Part shown: positions 1 to 14,402 of the stretch, in pieces
Position numbering within the stretch: position 1 is the first letter of the stretch
Layout: each line of letters starts with the position of its first letter
From: Camarhynchus parvulus
Taxonomy: Eukaryota > Chordata > Aves > Passeriformes > Thraupidae
Reading direction: 5' to 3'
Length of the DNA stretch: 64,000 nucleotides
Assembly: GCF_901933205.1 (NCBI RefSeq)
Contig: NC_044600.1
Location: 10,268,501 to 10,332,500 of the forward strand
The notes under the pieces: model-generated
Database searches by the model: none
The model's input: the letters and a program-made list of their open reading frames with translations, nothing else
Told to the model about the DNA's origin: nothing
Made by a program: the position numbers and the translations under genes

Positions 1-44
1 CAGTTAACTGTCTACAGAGATATAAAGCCAGCTGCTGCTCAAAT

Positions 45-86
45 TATAATATATATATGTGTGTGTGTGTGTATATACACACACAA
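45..86. repeat. Compound TA/TG/CA microsatellite
   Basis: An AT run passes into a TG run, then TATATA, then a CA run. The TG and CA halves are complementary, so 64-85 forms a perfect 22-bp palindrome centred between 74 and 75. It is an ordinary replication-slippage tract with hairpin potential and is probably polymorphic in length. Confidence 0.9.
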
Positions 87-3000
87 TTTACACGACCTCT
101 CATCTCCCCCAAAGTTATCTTCAACAATTTCCTTTTAAAAAGTAATGAGATTGACCCAGCACAAAACCTTAGCATTTGAAACACGAAATATCTTGAACAG
201 AAAACTGATGAAGTCTGGTTCAGAGCCTAATTTTTAATTCCCAAGTAGTCCAGGACTAAACTTTCCAAGTGTGAATGCTGATCTTATTTCTCTCCTGGTG
301 TTTAGGACAGAGCACACACACTGCAGCCTCACTGCAAACAGATCCAGGGCTGCTCACAGGGGCTCCCCACCCAACCCTTGAAGGCTGATACTAAACTGCT
401 TTGAGGATTGGCATGTTGTGGGAACTCGCTGCTTTTCTGAGCTCTCTCTCTTCATAAAATGTGTTTCAAAATAGGTTCAAAGTTACCAGGGAAAAAACCC
501 AGATAGATGTGAGGCAAAAACCACCATTCCTTAGCAAAAAACACTAAAAATAAATTGCATCTCACGCATTTTCTTACTATAATTAACAAACTAAAAGACC
601 AATCAAATCAGAAAACTTCATTTAAACTGTGTGTTAGAATCTGTTTAGTGGTGTGATGTCCTAATCCACTTGAAGTTAACTAAGTTCAGATGTTTACTTC
701 AGCAGTTAAATATTCAGAGCATAGAATTGCACATCTTTTAGACACAGTCCCAGTGGGATTCTAAATCATTCCAACACTTCTGAAAAAATTCCACCTTTTA
801 GAGACACATCCCTGCTCTCAATTGCTGAGAGCCAGGAGGAGACACACTTTCATTTGGAGGAGAGGTGTGATGTTCAGATTATTTCAGTGCTCCCTGTTCT
901 TGTAAATGCAGCTCAGTTATCAATACTGAGATGCTATGAATAGATCATCCTTGCTTCTCTTCAATATTAATTATATGATAGGACTTAAATTTGAATCAAA
1001 AGTCCAAGATGCTTTACCCTAATATTTAAAAAGCAATCTCTTCACATAACAAGTTCTAAAACTGATACTATTTATTCTCAGAATAATATTTACTGTTTTT
1101 AAGGCAACTTCTGGCTTTCATTTAGCAGCTGCTAGATTTTTTTTTGTTACTGTTGAATTGTTTATAAAAATACAAAAGAAAACAGAATATTTGTTGCATG
1201 CTTCTTTTTGTAGGTTTGGATCTTTTGAAATTAGTTATAACAGCACTTTTATATTAATAATAAGCCCATTATTAACCAACTAAACTGATTAATAGATAGT
1301 GGTTTTGTCTTTATCCATTATGGATATCAGATGAGGCTGTACAGAGTAGTTCAAGTTACGTTTTCTAGTGTGGAGAGTGTCATGATTTTGACAAGTTTAA
1401 ATCTGTGTGGCTTCCTGACAGAAGAGAAGGCTTCAAACATGGGCTGTCTCCAGCTGAAAAGAAGTGTTTGGAGACAAGAAATTTAACTCTAATAAAGCAG
1501 TTAAAGCTCTGAAAGCATTTTTCCAACCCAAAAATTCTTGATTTCTTACACTTTCTTTTCTCTTACCTTCTCTCTGGAAACACCTGCCTTAATTTGTTCT
1601 GAAATCTTCTACACCATGTTTTAGCCCATAATGTGTATCCAGACTCAGTTTAAGGCACATTTTCATTGTGCTTAAGGATCTTTCCTTTTGTAATGCCACA
1701 CCTAAGATTTTTTGTTAATCTTTCAGGCCAGACCAAAACCTGGCCTTTGGAACAGATTCCAAATTCAGAGTGCTGAACAAACACAGGTTGTGATTTTTGA
1801 ACATCAATCCCTTTTCTACCAATATATTAAAGGCTACCTGAAAGAAAAAAGAGTAGCACTTTCTATTTGTGCTGTTTTCCCTCAAAGAGCTTACATCCTT
1901 CTACCTTAGATATATTTTCAATCTTTGTACTATCAAAAACAATTTATTTCAATAACCACCATTTAATTCAAATTTTTCTTTGGCTGCTTCTGAAAAATAA
2001 ATTTCCAACAAATAAAGAGATTTCTTAGTATTCCCACTCTCTCTGTTATTTGCTGCTATGACAATCTAAACACATATTTATGCCAGTCCCTACCCAAAAG
2101 GTCTCAGCAATACCATGTAATTACTTAGTTAAGCTTCTAATTCATTTGTTGTTAGTTTTGTTCCTTTGAAATTCTCTCATTAAGTTATTGCAGGGAGCTG
2201 TGTTTGCACAGTAAAAGACAAAAATACAAGCTCTTTATTGCATTCTTTTAATACCCCTTTTATCTTTAAACCAGCTAATTAGCATATTAATTACCTAGAT
2301 ATAGTAGACACAATCTTACAATTAACTGTGGGTACAACAATCTACTGATTTAGTGTAACATCATTTGTACTTACATCATAATAACATCTTCACTTGCTCT
2401 GATATACTCTGTCAAGTATTTCCAAATTAAAACAACTGCTATTGGTAGACGTGTATAAATGATAAGTATTCAGGTGAATGTTTGTGTACTTTGTCAAAAG
2501 CTTCCAGTCCTAACAAATAAACACACAAAGCTTATTCATTACATAAGAGGTGAAATTACATTTGCCAAATATATTAAAAGCTTATTCCTTCTCTATTTTT
2601 ACAATCAAAATTTCTATTTGTTTGATTTAGACCTAACCCCTGCTCTTGCCACCTTCCAGAATTTCAGTGGATGTGATCTTCCTTTATATACCAGTAGCAG
2701 CTCTGAATGAGAAAAACACCCTGTAAAATGAGTGCACAAGCCCCCATTCCCTGCTTGGATTCAAAGTGCTGCTGAGGGACACTTTGGGTATAAACTTGCC
2801 ATCACTGCCCATGTCTGGCTTCTCTCCTTCTCATGTTCCATTGGCCATGGGTGTAATTACACCAAGAAATTTGTCCTTCTAAACCCCTTACTCATTCCCA
2901 CTCCAAACTGTGCCTTCCAGAATAGGCTGAGCTGGGAACAGACACTCCAGGTGAGGCTATTTCAGAACAAACTAGGTCAGTAATCAATTCACAATGGAAC

Positions 3001-6000
3001 ACATTCTGGTTCACAGTGAAATAAAAATTATTTTGCACTTGCAGCTTAAGTAGACTACAGTTTGGTCCAGAATGGTCAAAATATGTCATTCAATAAATTT
3101 CCAATGGCAATTTCAGCATAAGTGCCTACACCACCAAGTATGATTGATCTACTGGAGCCATAATGTTACATTTTCTGTAGCTGAGCATTTTGAAATACAA
3201 AGAATTAATTTTAATGCAACATTCCAGTAATGGCATCATAAAACTATGGTAGCTGAGAGGTATGTTTGCACATGAATTGAAAGGGACACAAATATTTATA
3301 GCACAAGCCTGAGAGTGTGAATACAAAATGAGTACCTGAATAGTCGTGCACTGACTGCAACAGTTTACTGTAAGTCTGAGAGTTCCATGGGTGGCTACAC
3401 TGGCAAGTTCTTCTCCACTGCAGTTGTTCTGACAGCTCCAATGCACAAAAAGCCCTGTCCCTGTACAGTGTGGTAAGTGCCAGCCCACTCTGCAGTACTC
3501 CTTTCCTCTCCCTATCCTATAACTCTCAAGTCCTCTGAGCTTGGGCAAAAATCCAAGGCCATTTAAAAAATAAAAAGATTAATTACAGGCTGACCACTTA
3601 TCATATTTCTATCATTGCAACAGCCTATTGATGTTAACAAGCATTTATGAAGTCATATTTGAGACAACAGTATTTCAAGCTTGCTGTGGAATTGTGGGAA
3701 TGTACAGAATGTACATTATATTTTTTATTTCAGAAATCCAGCAGACCTGGACATTTTATATTCGGTTTCATATAGACATTGATGTATCAGATGATTTAGA
3801 GTGTATATGCTTTGCATTTGTTTGAAATATCTCTGACAAGTAGATATTTTTGAATTAGCGATCCAAAGATTTTTTTTGATGATATAATTATGAGCTGGAG
3901 GCTGAATTTTTAGAAGTGAATATGGTTGTAGATTTGCAATTCAAAGAAGTTACTTAAATTAACAAAAATGCCCTAAAAGAACAGCTGTCTACCTGACTGA
4001 TCCAGGAAAATGAACACTGAAAATAAACAGCTGCCCCATCGAAGACTATGTGATAAAACTAATCACCCTTTGCATAATGTATTTATTTTCCCCTGTGCTT
4101 ATTACAGACCTGGTGAACCGTCAAAGCTATAAATATTTAAATGTTACAGACATCCCAGACATGTGAGTTCAAATGAAAGTAGGATTTCATTAGCCTGACT
4201 AGAGCAAACCTGGATCTCTTAAAGAAACCAGTTCTGATTGTTATATAATACTCCAAAATGTGCCTTATTTTTTTCCCCTGAACACTTGGTTTTGTTATAC
4301 CAATAATTTCTTTTCAAAAGGACCTTTTTTCTGCTATCTCAATGCTCTCCATACAAGACTCAGTCTGGACAAAGGATACATTTCCACTAATGTCATCACA
4401 GCAACACATTAGAGACAGCAAAAAAACCCAGTACCTGTTTAAAGTTACTAGGATAAATATCCCTGGGTGTTATATTTTATCATAGATGCTCCAAAATCAA
4501 GTCATTAAAATTAACCAAGTAATGACATTATTCAGTAGTTGAGATGTTTCAGCCACGTATTTGTCACTTTCAAAAAGCTAGATGAAAGCAGAGATAGAAG
4601 CAGGCATGCATCAAAATAATTTCAGAGTTCAAAGCAAGGGATTTAGATGGAGGAATTTTCACAGCACTGAGGACTCAGCAGCCATGACCCACAGTAAGGC
4701 GGAGTAATGGAATCCTGGTGGTGAAAAACTGCTGTGTGACAAATGAAACAAAATGTTTCCAACCAAATTGACTTCCTTCTTTTCATGTCCATGCACTGAT
4801 GGAAGGTGGGATATTCTTTCCTTTGACCCTTTTTTGCACTCCAGCCATTCTCAGAGGCTTCTACCATTCACATACTCAGAATACGCTGTTTTCTCCCCCA
4901 TTCCTGAGCCACAGATCCTGCTGTGGGATAGTCCAAATCTGATGCCAACAAATTCAGTTACAGTAAAGGACATAGGAGGTAACATTCAAAGCAAAGCTAA
5001 GCCATCTATCCATCATTTGTCATGCCTTGTGGGTATTAAGTATGGCCTGACTGATTTATGGGGAAATCCCATAGTGCTCTGAAAGCCTCCTTAGGGAAGC
5101 ATAGTTTGGGATGCTGCCACTGGTCCTGAAGCAGCCAGAAAGCTGTGATGGCTGTGGATGTGCCCTCAGTAAACCCTTTTAAGTTTTAACCATCACAACA
5201 GCCCCAACAGTTTGCAGGGCTTTTTTTCTAAAATCTCTCCAGCTTGCAGCCTCCCAGGTCCTGTCAGCCCTCCTGCCATGCTGCACAAGCTGCCAAATGA
5301 CCACAGTGTTTTGTTCTCAAGGATGGAACAAGTCCCTCTGTCTCGAGGGGCTCAGTGTCAGAATCAGGGCTGATACTCAGACATATGCTCCCAAGTGCAG
5401 TGCTCAGCCCCTACAGAGTCAGCCAGCCCGTGGGTGATTTGTCAGACTGAGCATTTTACCTATACCCAGGAACAGATCTTTATCAGCACTGCCCACAAAC
5501 AGCTGCAGGAGCCACTGGGCAGAAAGGCTGTGATAAGCAAATCTAGAATATTCACTGTACTTCAATTGCTAAACCAGAGAGCTCAATTTATGCTCATTTT
5601 TTAAGATGAAGACCAGCCTATTATCAAATCTGCTCACTGCCTCTTTCAAATCCAACCATTAAAAAGCAATTTTTGTTATCACCTGCCCAGGTGCACAGAT
5701 TGAGGAACATGCAAGGAACCTCCTTTCTCCTTTCTGATGCTGCCATGAGGGCTGTGCTTTCAGACCAAACCCTACAAAAAGCCAGGGGAGTGGGTAGAGA
5801 TGTTTCAATCAGTCAGCAGAAGTGGCAGCCTGGAAAGAAGAGCACAAAATGTGCCTTACAACAGCCTTGCCCTTGAGGGCTCTAACAGACTTTTGTCTTT
5901 TTTTGCGGCATGTCTTTTCTTCCCTTTACCCCTCCAAAAACCATGCCAAGTAGATCCACTCTCAGCAAGGTCAATAGAAGATTTCCACTGATTTTAATGA

Positions 6001-9000
6001 GACCTGGAGCATGTGGGCTCTCACTGAGGACAGTATTTCTTTCTTTTCTATTTCAATTCAAAAACTTCCTTGCATGGGCTGCCTGAAAGGATGCGAAGAA
6101 GATTAACAATAATGTTCCAAACCAGTTTAACAAAAAAAATATTTATTCTAAAATGTCTCAGCACACACTTAGATGTTATGAATATTCAGTACAGCCCGCC
6201 TCAGCAGACATTCTTTGCAAGACTATTTTTACTAAAAGACATTTTGATGTGACATATAGAAAAGATAAGACTTTTTATACAAAAGAGGATTCACAGGAAA
6301 TACTTTCTAATGAAATTTTTATGCTATGTAAGCTAGCCTGCCTGCACTCCGTTGGATTATCCTCCATGGTCTGCTACAATACATCCCATGGTACAGCATA
6401 CTAAAAGAAGGACCAATCTGGTCAGTTCTTGAGTCTTTGTATATGAATATGCTATTACAAACAGAGGATGACCCAGGAATATCTCAGGAGTAAAACACTT
6501 GAATAACACACCCTCACTGTGCTATCAAATCTGTTACACATTCCTTAAAATTAATAATAAAAATAGATTTTAAAAGACCAATTATAAACAAGCACAAGAG
6601 AAAAGCATTTTAAATAGCTCATGCTTAATTGTGTTTATCTCAGTGTGAAGCCATGTCAAAGAGCCTGCAGCAAATGTATTTTGTTAAAAGTACCACTTGC
6701 ACAGCAGGCGTTAAACATTAGAAAACAAGCTTGTCATTAGTGGGCTACAGCAGAAAAGGCTACTAACACTCAGCTGAATTATTAATATTGGATCTTAAAG
6801 ATGTCAGATGGAGAATTAAACTCCTTTTACACAGCACATGATTTTAATGCTACTTTTTCTTCATGTTAGTTCATCAGTAATGTCCCAGCTTATATAATCT
6901 TGGGGAGGACCAGAGGGCCCCCACATGCTAACCTTGGTTTGCATTCTTCAGTGTGAGAAAGCTCCACTGCTCTCCTTTTACTTCTGGGGCTCATATATTT
7001 TATTTATGTGCTTATCCAAATGGAGTCACCTTTGGTTTTTTTAATTTTCTCAGGTTATTTATAAGGTTAATGAAGTATATAAAAGATAAGATTTTTTTTT
7101 TATTTACATCCACTGTGCTGTTTGCGATTCAGTATTTCTGCAAGTGCAGCTCCAGGCTGCTTCTAAGCCAGTTTAACACTGAGCTGAAACTGAAGGGGAC
7201 AATTCTCCTCTTTCTTGCCAATCCATGTCTTCTGGAGAGATGAGTTAGTTGGCTTCTGAGATGAAGCATTATCTTTTTCAGGGTTATTTTTCCATTGGAT
7301 CAGTCATGCCACGAATATGGAAAAAAGTGAACTATGAGGAGCACCGAGGTGCAAGATAGAAAACATTACTTTAGATGTGATATGCCACCTTCCTTTAACA
7401 TGAAATCACCAAGTCTGGTTTAAGGAGAAGGGCTGAAATGTGGAAAATACCACTGACTACTAAGAAGTGAGTGAAGGGGATATCTCAAGAGAAGAATTGA
7501 GCTACATATTGTATAGTCTATTCAAAAGTTTTCTTACTTTTGCGATCAATTCCTAACTCTTCACTATGAACAAGCAAGACACAGTCAACTTTTTCCTCTT
7601 GGTCTTTGAAATCTGACAGAGAATAAGAAAGAGGAGAAACATGAGCTATCCCTTAGCAACACAGCTATGATGAGAAATTGTGTTTCCTTAAAACATGAAC
7701 CAGCTCTCACCTCAGCAGGTTACACTCTCAAGCACCAGCTGCATGGGTCAGTGCACACATTCATCTACCATGCTGAGAAGAGAACTTCTAACAGTTTGAA
7801 GTTGATTTTGTTTATTTCATTTCTTTCCTTACAGAACTTTACTCTCATTCTACAGATTACTTTTAGTCACAAAGGCATTCTGAGAAGACAATGTAAGCCC
7901 AAGCACACAATCCTACCCAATTCCTACAGTTGAAAAGAAGATACCAAAGGTTATGTGTTCTTATATCACCAAGGTTCACAAAGCAAAAGCTTTACAAAAT
8001 AAGTATTTTATTCATAAATATTATATCTGTAATGCATTTGGTATTAGCTCCTAGTAATTTTTTGTAGTTTCTTTCTAACTTCAGGCAGGACGACATGAAA
8101 ATAAATAAAATGAGGAAACTCATACTTATGCCAGCAGAGTAGTAAAATATTTTGGTATCAAACCCAACTCATTTGCTTCCAGATTATTTGGAAAACAATA
8201 GGAGAAGGAGAGAGCAGCTAAAATGGGTATGCCTCCACTGCTGCCAGAGATCAAATGTGCTGTTCAGCGTGCCTTGGGTGAAGCTGCTGTGACAGACCAG
8301 AGTGGTTTTCTACTAGTGGTCCTGCAGACTAAACCTGACACCAGTGAGATACTCTGGGAGTCCAGCCATCCTTTCTCCTCAAGATAAAGGTCATCTACCT
8401 AGTACAGGTGTCTTGCTGAGCAAAGGAATGCACTCATGCCTGAACTTTAGTGTCTTACAGACTGAAATATTGCTCAGGCTGTTGTTTAAACATCAGCAGA
8501 AAGATGCACAAGGTTAGTCATTCAAGATCTGATGAAATACAGCACACTTCTAAATGTAAGCCAAAATTATATTCTAAACTGGCATTTTTTTCTAAATAAA
8601 CCTAGGTTAAAAATTACTTCCTATTCCAGGCAGCTCTTGACCTTGGCCCATGATGGAAACTCAAACTAGGACAACATATGTGCACAACCACAAGCCAGGT
8701 AACAGCCCCCTTGCAGCCCTTTCTCTGCTAAATGGAGCCGAATGTCTTTCATTTTACTTATACAATCCTAATGTCCAGGTTCCTGCCTATTTGAGGAAAC
8801 ACAGTCTCCATAAAATATAGTATTAAGAAAAGTATTCAAGCCTGAAAGTCCTTTCCATTTAAGAGACTAATGTCAAGATATTATCCATCACACAAATCCA
8901 GGTAACATTATGTTTCTTCTCTCTACTTTGATGAAAAAAATATAAGTTTCTGGTCATATAAGACAATGCTGATTTCCTCAGAAAAGTGGGAATTATGACA

Positions 9001-12000
9001 TTCAGTTAAAAGGATGGACAGGAGTTAGAGGAGTCAATTGAAGGAATAGAATTGAGCTGCAGGGAGTTTTGTTACTTGATATTTTAGTCCAAATTTGAAC
9101 TTAAATAACGGAATAGCTTCCTAACTAAGGTGACTCCGAGGAATTTCTCTGGGAAAGTTCACCTGAAAACTTTGACAGAGCCAAAATTTACACTTGGTTG
9201 TCGACTTTCTGTGGCAGGGACATGGGGATGGGTCTGGGGAAGACCCATTAGGCAGATTTCTCCATGGTCAAGGAACCATGTGTCCAGGCTCTCCTGCAAA
9301 TCTACACAGTCAAACCAAAATATTTTGAATTTTAAAAACAGCATCCCAGTCATTTTACCCCATTTAATTAAAAATAAATATTAAAATATGTATTTCATAT
9401 CCATTCATCTCTCTGCCATTCCCCTACTCTGTTTTATATACAACTATTAGTATTTTTGACTGCAATAAATTCTAAGTACTTCAGTTTTTCAGCCTTCTTG
9501 AGCAGTTTCTTCAACCGATGACTTTTATAGGGAGGATCCCAAGTGTTGGTGTAAATGCTATACGGTTGACAGATTAAGCCAAGAATAAATAAAAGCAGTA
9601 CATTACTGCAGCAAGGATGCAGCCAGTGTAGTGTGAAATGAGGTGGTCCCTCTGTTCTGAGCTGCTTTAGGAGACTGCACACAGTCATTGCTCTGAGAGC
9701 AGTCAAGACCCACTTAGCAACAGTATTTAGAAATGCATAAATAAATTCCCAGAAGACCAAGACTTCACTGAGGAGACAGGTTAATTGCCCATTTATTGAG
9801 TATTTGGGGTCTGTGCTTTCCCCTTTAGAATGATGTACTAAAGTACTTGGGTTAAAATGGAACGATACTTTCATCAATGTTACCTCAAACAAATACACGC
9901 GGTGTGTTTGAAGACATTTAAGATATTTCTGCCCCACTTTTGAGTTCTTTGATACTTTGACAAGTGTGACCACAGACTATTCAACATGAACAGCAACCTC
10001 ACCTGTGTTTACCTCTGCTGAGATAACTGAGGTAGCCCAGAGTACAATGGCACCAGAGGGCCACTGGGAGTTCTTTGGAAGCTGACAATGACCTCATCCC
10101 ATGGACAACACATGAGCAAGAGATCAGATTTCATGACACAGATTCAGCAGTCAGACAATTTATTCTCACTTCATGGAGTCCAATTTTCTTTCTTATTGTG
10201 CTAAATCAATGGCTCATATTACAGAGCTCTATGCCATTTGCAGTGTCAGCTGGACTCCCCGTGCTTGTCTGGGAATCGGTTGCAATGGGATAAAGTTTAA
10301 GTCTCTCCTTCAATTAACAGTTAAGCACAAAGAAGAAAATCGCTACAGGTATTAGCTCTTTAAATGCAGACATTTTCCTGCATTAATCAGCTTCTTTTTC
10401 CTTTTATTCGTGACTAATATGGAGGTAGGGAATTTGTATGTCACATCTGTCAAACAGTGAGGTTCTGACCTACTTTGCTGCTATAATAAGTACAATATCC
10501 CATCTATGAGTGCTTCAATAAAAGCATTGGTTTAACCAGAGTTTTTTGGAGGCAATAGTGACTATCTTAAGTGAAAGGAAATATTTTTTCATACAGAAAT
10601 TAATGAACATTTAAAAAAAATCAAGAAAATATTCTAAATAGTTGTTATGAAAGGTAGAATAAATCAGGATCTACAATAACTTTTCAAAATACTTATTTGC
10701 CTAAAAGAGGTAGAAGACCCCAAAAACCAGACAGATGCACTGGCAATTTCCTTGACAGATTGATAACCTTATGGTTTCCAAAACTTGTGTGTTCAATAAC
10801 ATTTCATTAGTATACTCCAGTGTATTTACTACTATTCATTATTAATACAGATATGTGCCTAGGAGATGTACAGTTTGTAATTATTTTTACTTTCAAAGCG
10901 TAACAGCTTCACACTGGACTTGTTGCAGCTACAATATTTCATCTCAGAATGTACTTTCAAACATTCTGGGACTGTGACAGAAATTTGTATTTGAACAGAA
11001 AAGCTGTCAAGAATGTGCTGTGGTGCCATCCATCACAGTTTTAATCCCAGCCATAGTTAGATGTTAGTGAAGCTATCTGTCCAGCACACTAAACAAAGGT
11101 TGAAATTATGCCTTCTGTTCTTCCACATCAAAGCTACCAAGTTAGACTGAGCCCAATAGGCCTGTATTACACTCTATTAATTTCCTATTAGTTCTCAGCT
11201 ATGCAAAATCCAGCCACAATGTCATTGTGGTTTAGACATGCAACCTTGATTTCAGCATCAAAAAATGGAGCCTGTCATTTCTTATAATTTTACAGAAGAT
11301 TCTCTAAATGTAAATCCTTTTTCATCCTGTCATCCTTTTATGTCCTTAATGAGTTTGCTCACTAACAGTGCAGATTCTTAATTTCACATCCAGAAATATT
11401 AACAGTTACTATAACTTTAAGCTCCTGAAGTAGCTGCTCAATTAAAGCCTGATTTATACATTTACACTTAGTTTTACACAAAGCAATGACATTTAGAGTC
11501 TTGATTTTCTTTCTTTTTCCTTTTCTCCCATTTGCATTTTACATCCCCCAGGAAAAAAAAAGTTGCAGCTAAAAACTGAGCTAAAGATTCTAAAACAAAA
11601 CCTTTAATCGGGAGCACATTATGTAGTATAATATGATTCCTTAGCAGTTAAAATCTAACATTTGTAAAAACAAATGGCACACACTTGACAGGCAAATTAC
11701 ACATGGATTACCATTTGTTAAAATTTCATCACAGAAAATAGTTTAACTGTTGTGGATGTGAGCCAAGATCAGCCTGACAAGTACTTTACATGAAAGATTA
11801 GCATATTCTCTTCCAGAGGTTTATGCTTAATTTAGATGCATTGACTTTTTGCCACCATTGCTGACCTTTATGTCTAATCAAAGTCCCTTTGAATCCAAAT
11901 CCCCAACCTTTTATCTCTCCTGACAGCTTTTAATTTGAAGGCTTGTAATAAAGTCTATTAAAATTCAAAATGTATCAGTGTTTAAAGTGTGGTTCACTTG

Positions 12001-12284
12001 CTGGATTTTCCGATATGGAGCTTCAAATGGGCTGATTACAGAGACTCCAAACTTTCCATTTAAGATTTACACCAGGTTAAAAAACCCCTTTGGAGGAGGA
12101 TATCAATCTATATTTTTAGTTATAGGGCACAAAGGTGATGTATGTGGCAAAACCATAAGTGAGTATCTAAAAGGAGCATTTTTCATAAATATTGGGTAAG
12201 TCAGGACTGTTTCTGTGAGAGTCCTGTATCTCTGGTTCATTTTATGATGCCAATTCACCCAGGGCAGAGTTTCCATATAGGACA
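87..12284. other. AT-rich non-coding DNA, no gene seen
   Basis: Unique-looking AT-rich sequence. Open frames are at most 179 codons (9434-9973, minus strand) and none shows a recognisable domain, splice-flanked exon or signal peptide. No LTR or CR1 end was recognised. Some stretches, near 4060-4180, 6600-6870 and 11760-11960, have the look of conserved non-coding DNA, with AT-rich transcription-factor-like motifs and little low-complexity sequence, but that cannot be shown without alignment to other species. Confidence 0.6.
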
Positions 12285-12316
12285 GCATGAATTCAGTGCA
12301 GCATGAATTCTGTGCA
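12285..12316. repeat. 16-bp tandem duplication
   Basis: Two adjacent 16-bp units each start GCATGAATTC and end GTGCA, differing at one base. Each holds a GAATTC palindrome. This is a short duplication by slippage or repair, with no sign of function. Confidence 0.8.
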
Positions 12317-14337
12317 GCTTGCAGCCTGCCAGGCTACATGATGCCCAAGCCAGGCAAGCAGCAGCTCCATAGCTAAATCTCTCTGGAAGGAAAACAAGGT
12401 CAATTTTCCTGGGTCACCTGTAACTGTCAGAAGAATAAGCAAATCACCTTTTTCATCTTAATTAAGGCAATTACTTTAAAAATAGTAGGGTAATAGGGAG
12501 TAAAATGCCCCAGAATTGGCAAAGTACAGGATTAAAGGGCCTTTATCCTTTTTTTAACAAACAAACAAGCCCCTCCACTTGTTCAAGTATACTATTCCTT
12601 CAGCTGGAATTTTTCTATTCTCTCATAGTAGCCTGCACAAATCCAAACATTATATATCTGATTTTCACACAAGCCTCTTGTTCCATCGAGCAGGAACTTC
12701 CCTACAGAGAAGAAGTTGTAGATGCGAGAAGATTAAAATGTAGCCTGAAATAAGTTGGTGTTATAAATTCTTTTAAAGAAGAAACACGTGTCTGAATCCT
12801 ACAATGAAATGTGAATACAGGTGAGGTTTATATTTGCAGGGCTATCAATTACAGAACCATGTAAAAAATTTCTGCACACTGCTGAACCCACAAAGAGCAC
12901 AGGTCAGACCACAGGGGCTCAGAGATCCCTCCATACACATCTCATGGCAAGATGTAAATTGATTGCTTTGTAGTTAAAAAAAAATAAATAAACAGAGCTC
13001 TTGGAGTGAATGAAGTTAAAATGCAGCTGCTTGTAGCCATATGGGGGTTGGCCTCTTCTCCCAAATAGCAAGTGGTAGAAGAACAGCAACAGGCTGCCCC
13101 AGGCATTGGTGGAATCACACCACTGTGGGTGTGGCACCTGGGGACATTTGTAAAAAAATAATTTATTAAAGCACTGTAGTTCTAAATAAAATATTTCTTA
13201 ACCACAGAGCACAATTGGATTTAAACCATGGCTTTTGTTCCCCTCAATGATACAGTAATTTAATCTTCTACAGCTGTTTTTAGTCTGTTACAAAACGGGA
13301 AAACTTCTCACATCTAATTAACTTACTCTCTAATTTCAGCTCAGCAAATGATGCATCACCGTCATCTGAGCTAGGTTATATGCCAGATGACACAAGGAAA
13401 TGGTGAAATATAGAGTCTAGGACACCAGTTACAAGGATGAATTGAAGAATCCAGAAAGATTATTTCCAAAATTAGCCCAGATATTGTTCAGAAGAGGAAG
13501 GTCTGCACTCAGTGCTTAGTACTGAAATCACCAGGACACTGCAGGTGCAAGCATAGCCAGGCTGCAGCAATAGACACTTGTCTTTTATTTTCTCCTGTTG
13601 TTCATTTCACACATTCCTCTTTATAACTTCCTCATTTCCAGAGGCTGGTAATTAAAATAAGCTGAGCGTCTTCCACAACTTCATCTGCTTCCAAAATACT
13701 ATCAGAAATTTTCTGGACAGACAGATGTTCCTCATGTCCCAGTGCCATTTTCTGGCACCCCAGTGAAGCATGTTCCAAATATCCTGAATGTCACCACACA
13801 CTCAGAACCTGATGAGCTCTTCCTTCCTGAAATAGCATTGTATCACCCAAAGAATCGAAGTATAAGTAAGTTTATATAAGTCATATACTCATTTTCTGGA
13901 AGCACCTTTGTTTTGGCCTCACTAAGAACCTTTTTATACCCACAGTGAGTGAGTGTGTCATTAACCAAGAACAAATGCACATTACTCTACACCCTTGACC
14001 ACCAACATGAAACTGACAATTTCTCTGATCTTCAACCAAGATTTAGATTTATATTTTTCCTGCATAAATAAGCAAACAAGTAAAGGGGAAATTTAAATTT
14101 CAAAGAGTTGTCCTTTAACAAAATTGTCAACAAATATGATTAACCTATGCAAAGAACTAGAAAAGAAACAATGCATAGACTTAGAATCTGCAGTGACAGG
14201 AAATCTTTTCGATCCAACAATTGTTTATATTATAGGTTTACATCCTTCAGCAACAGAATGTCTCCCATATCTAACAATATTTTATATATCTGCAGACATG
14301 TAGAATTCCTCAGATGTTTAAAAAAGAGAAAAATAAA
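12317..14337. other. Non-coding DNA, nothing recognised
   Basis: AT-rich sequence without long open frames, repeat-family ends or RNA-gene folds that I can recognise. Confidence 0.5.
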
Positions 14338-14402
14338 AGCTCAAACAACCAACCCACAAACAAACACAAAACCAAAAACACCCCAACAGAAAACCCCCAA
14401 AA
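14338..14402. repeat. A/C-rich low-complexity tract
   Basis: The plus strand here is nearly all A and C, with irregular CAAA, CCAAC and ACCCC words. No fixed unit can be defined. It may be a decayed simple repeat. The 90-aa plus-strand frame crossing it (rich in T, P, K and Q) is a result of that composition. Confidence 0.75.

Noticed and set aside
3126..3548. 140-aa minus-strand frame
   Set aside because: No domain, no codon-use contrast with its surroundings, and no splice-site context that supports an exon.
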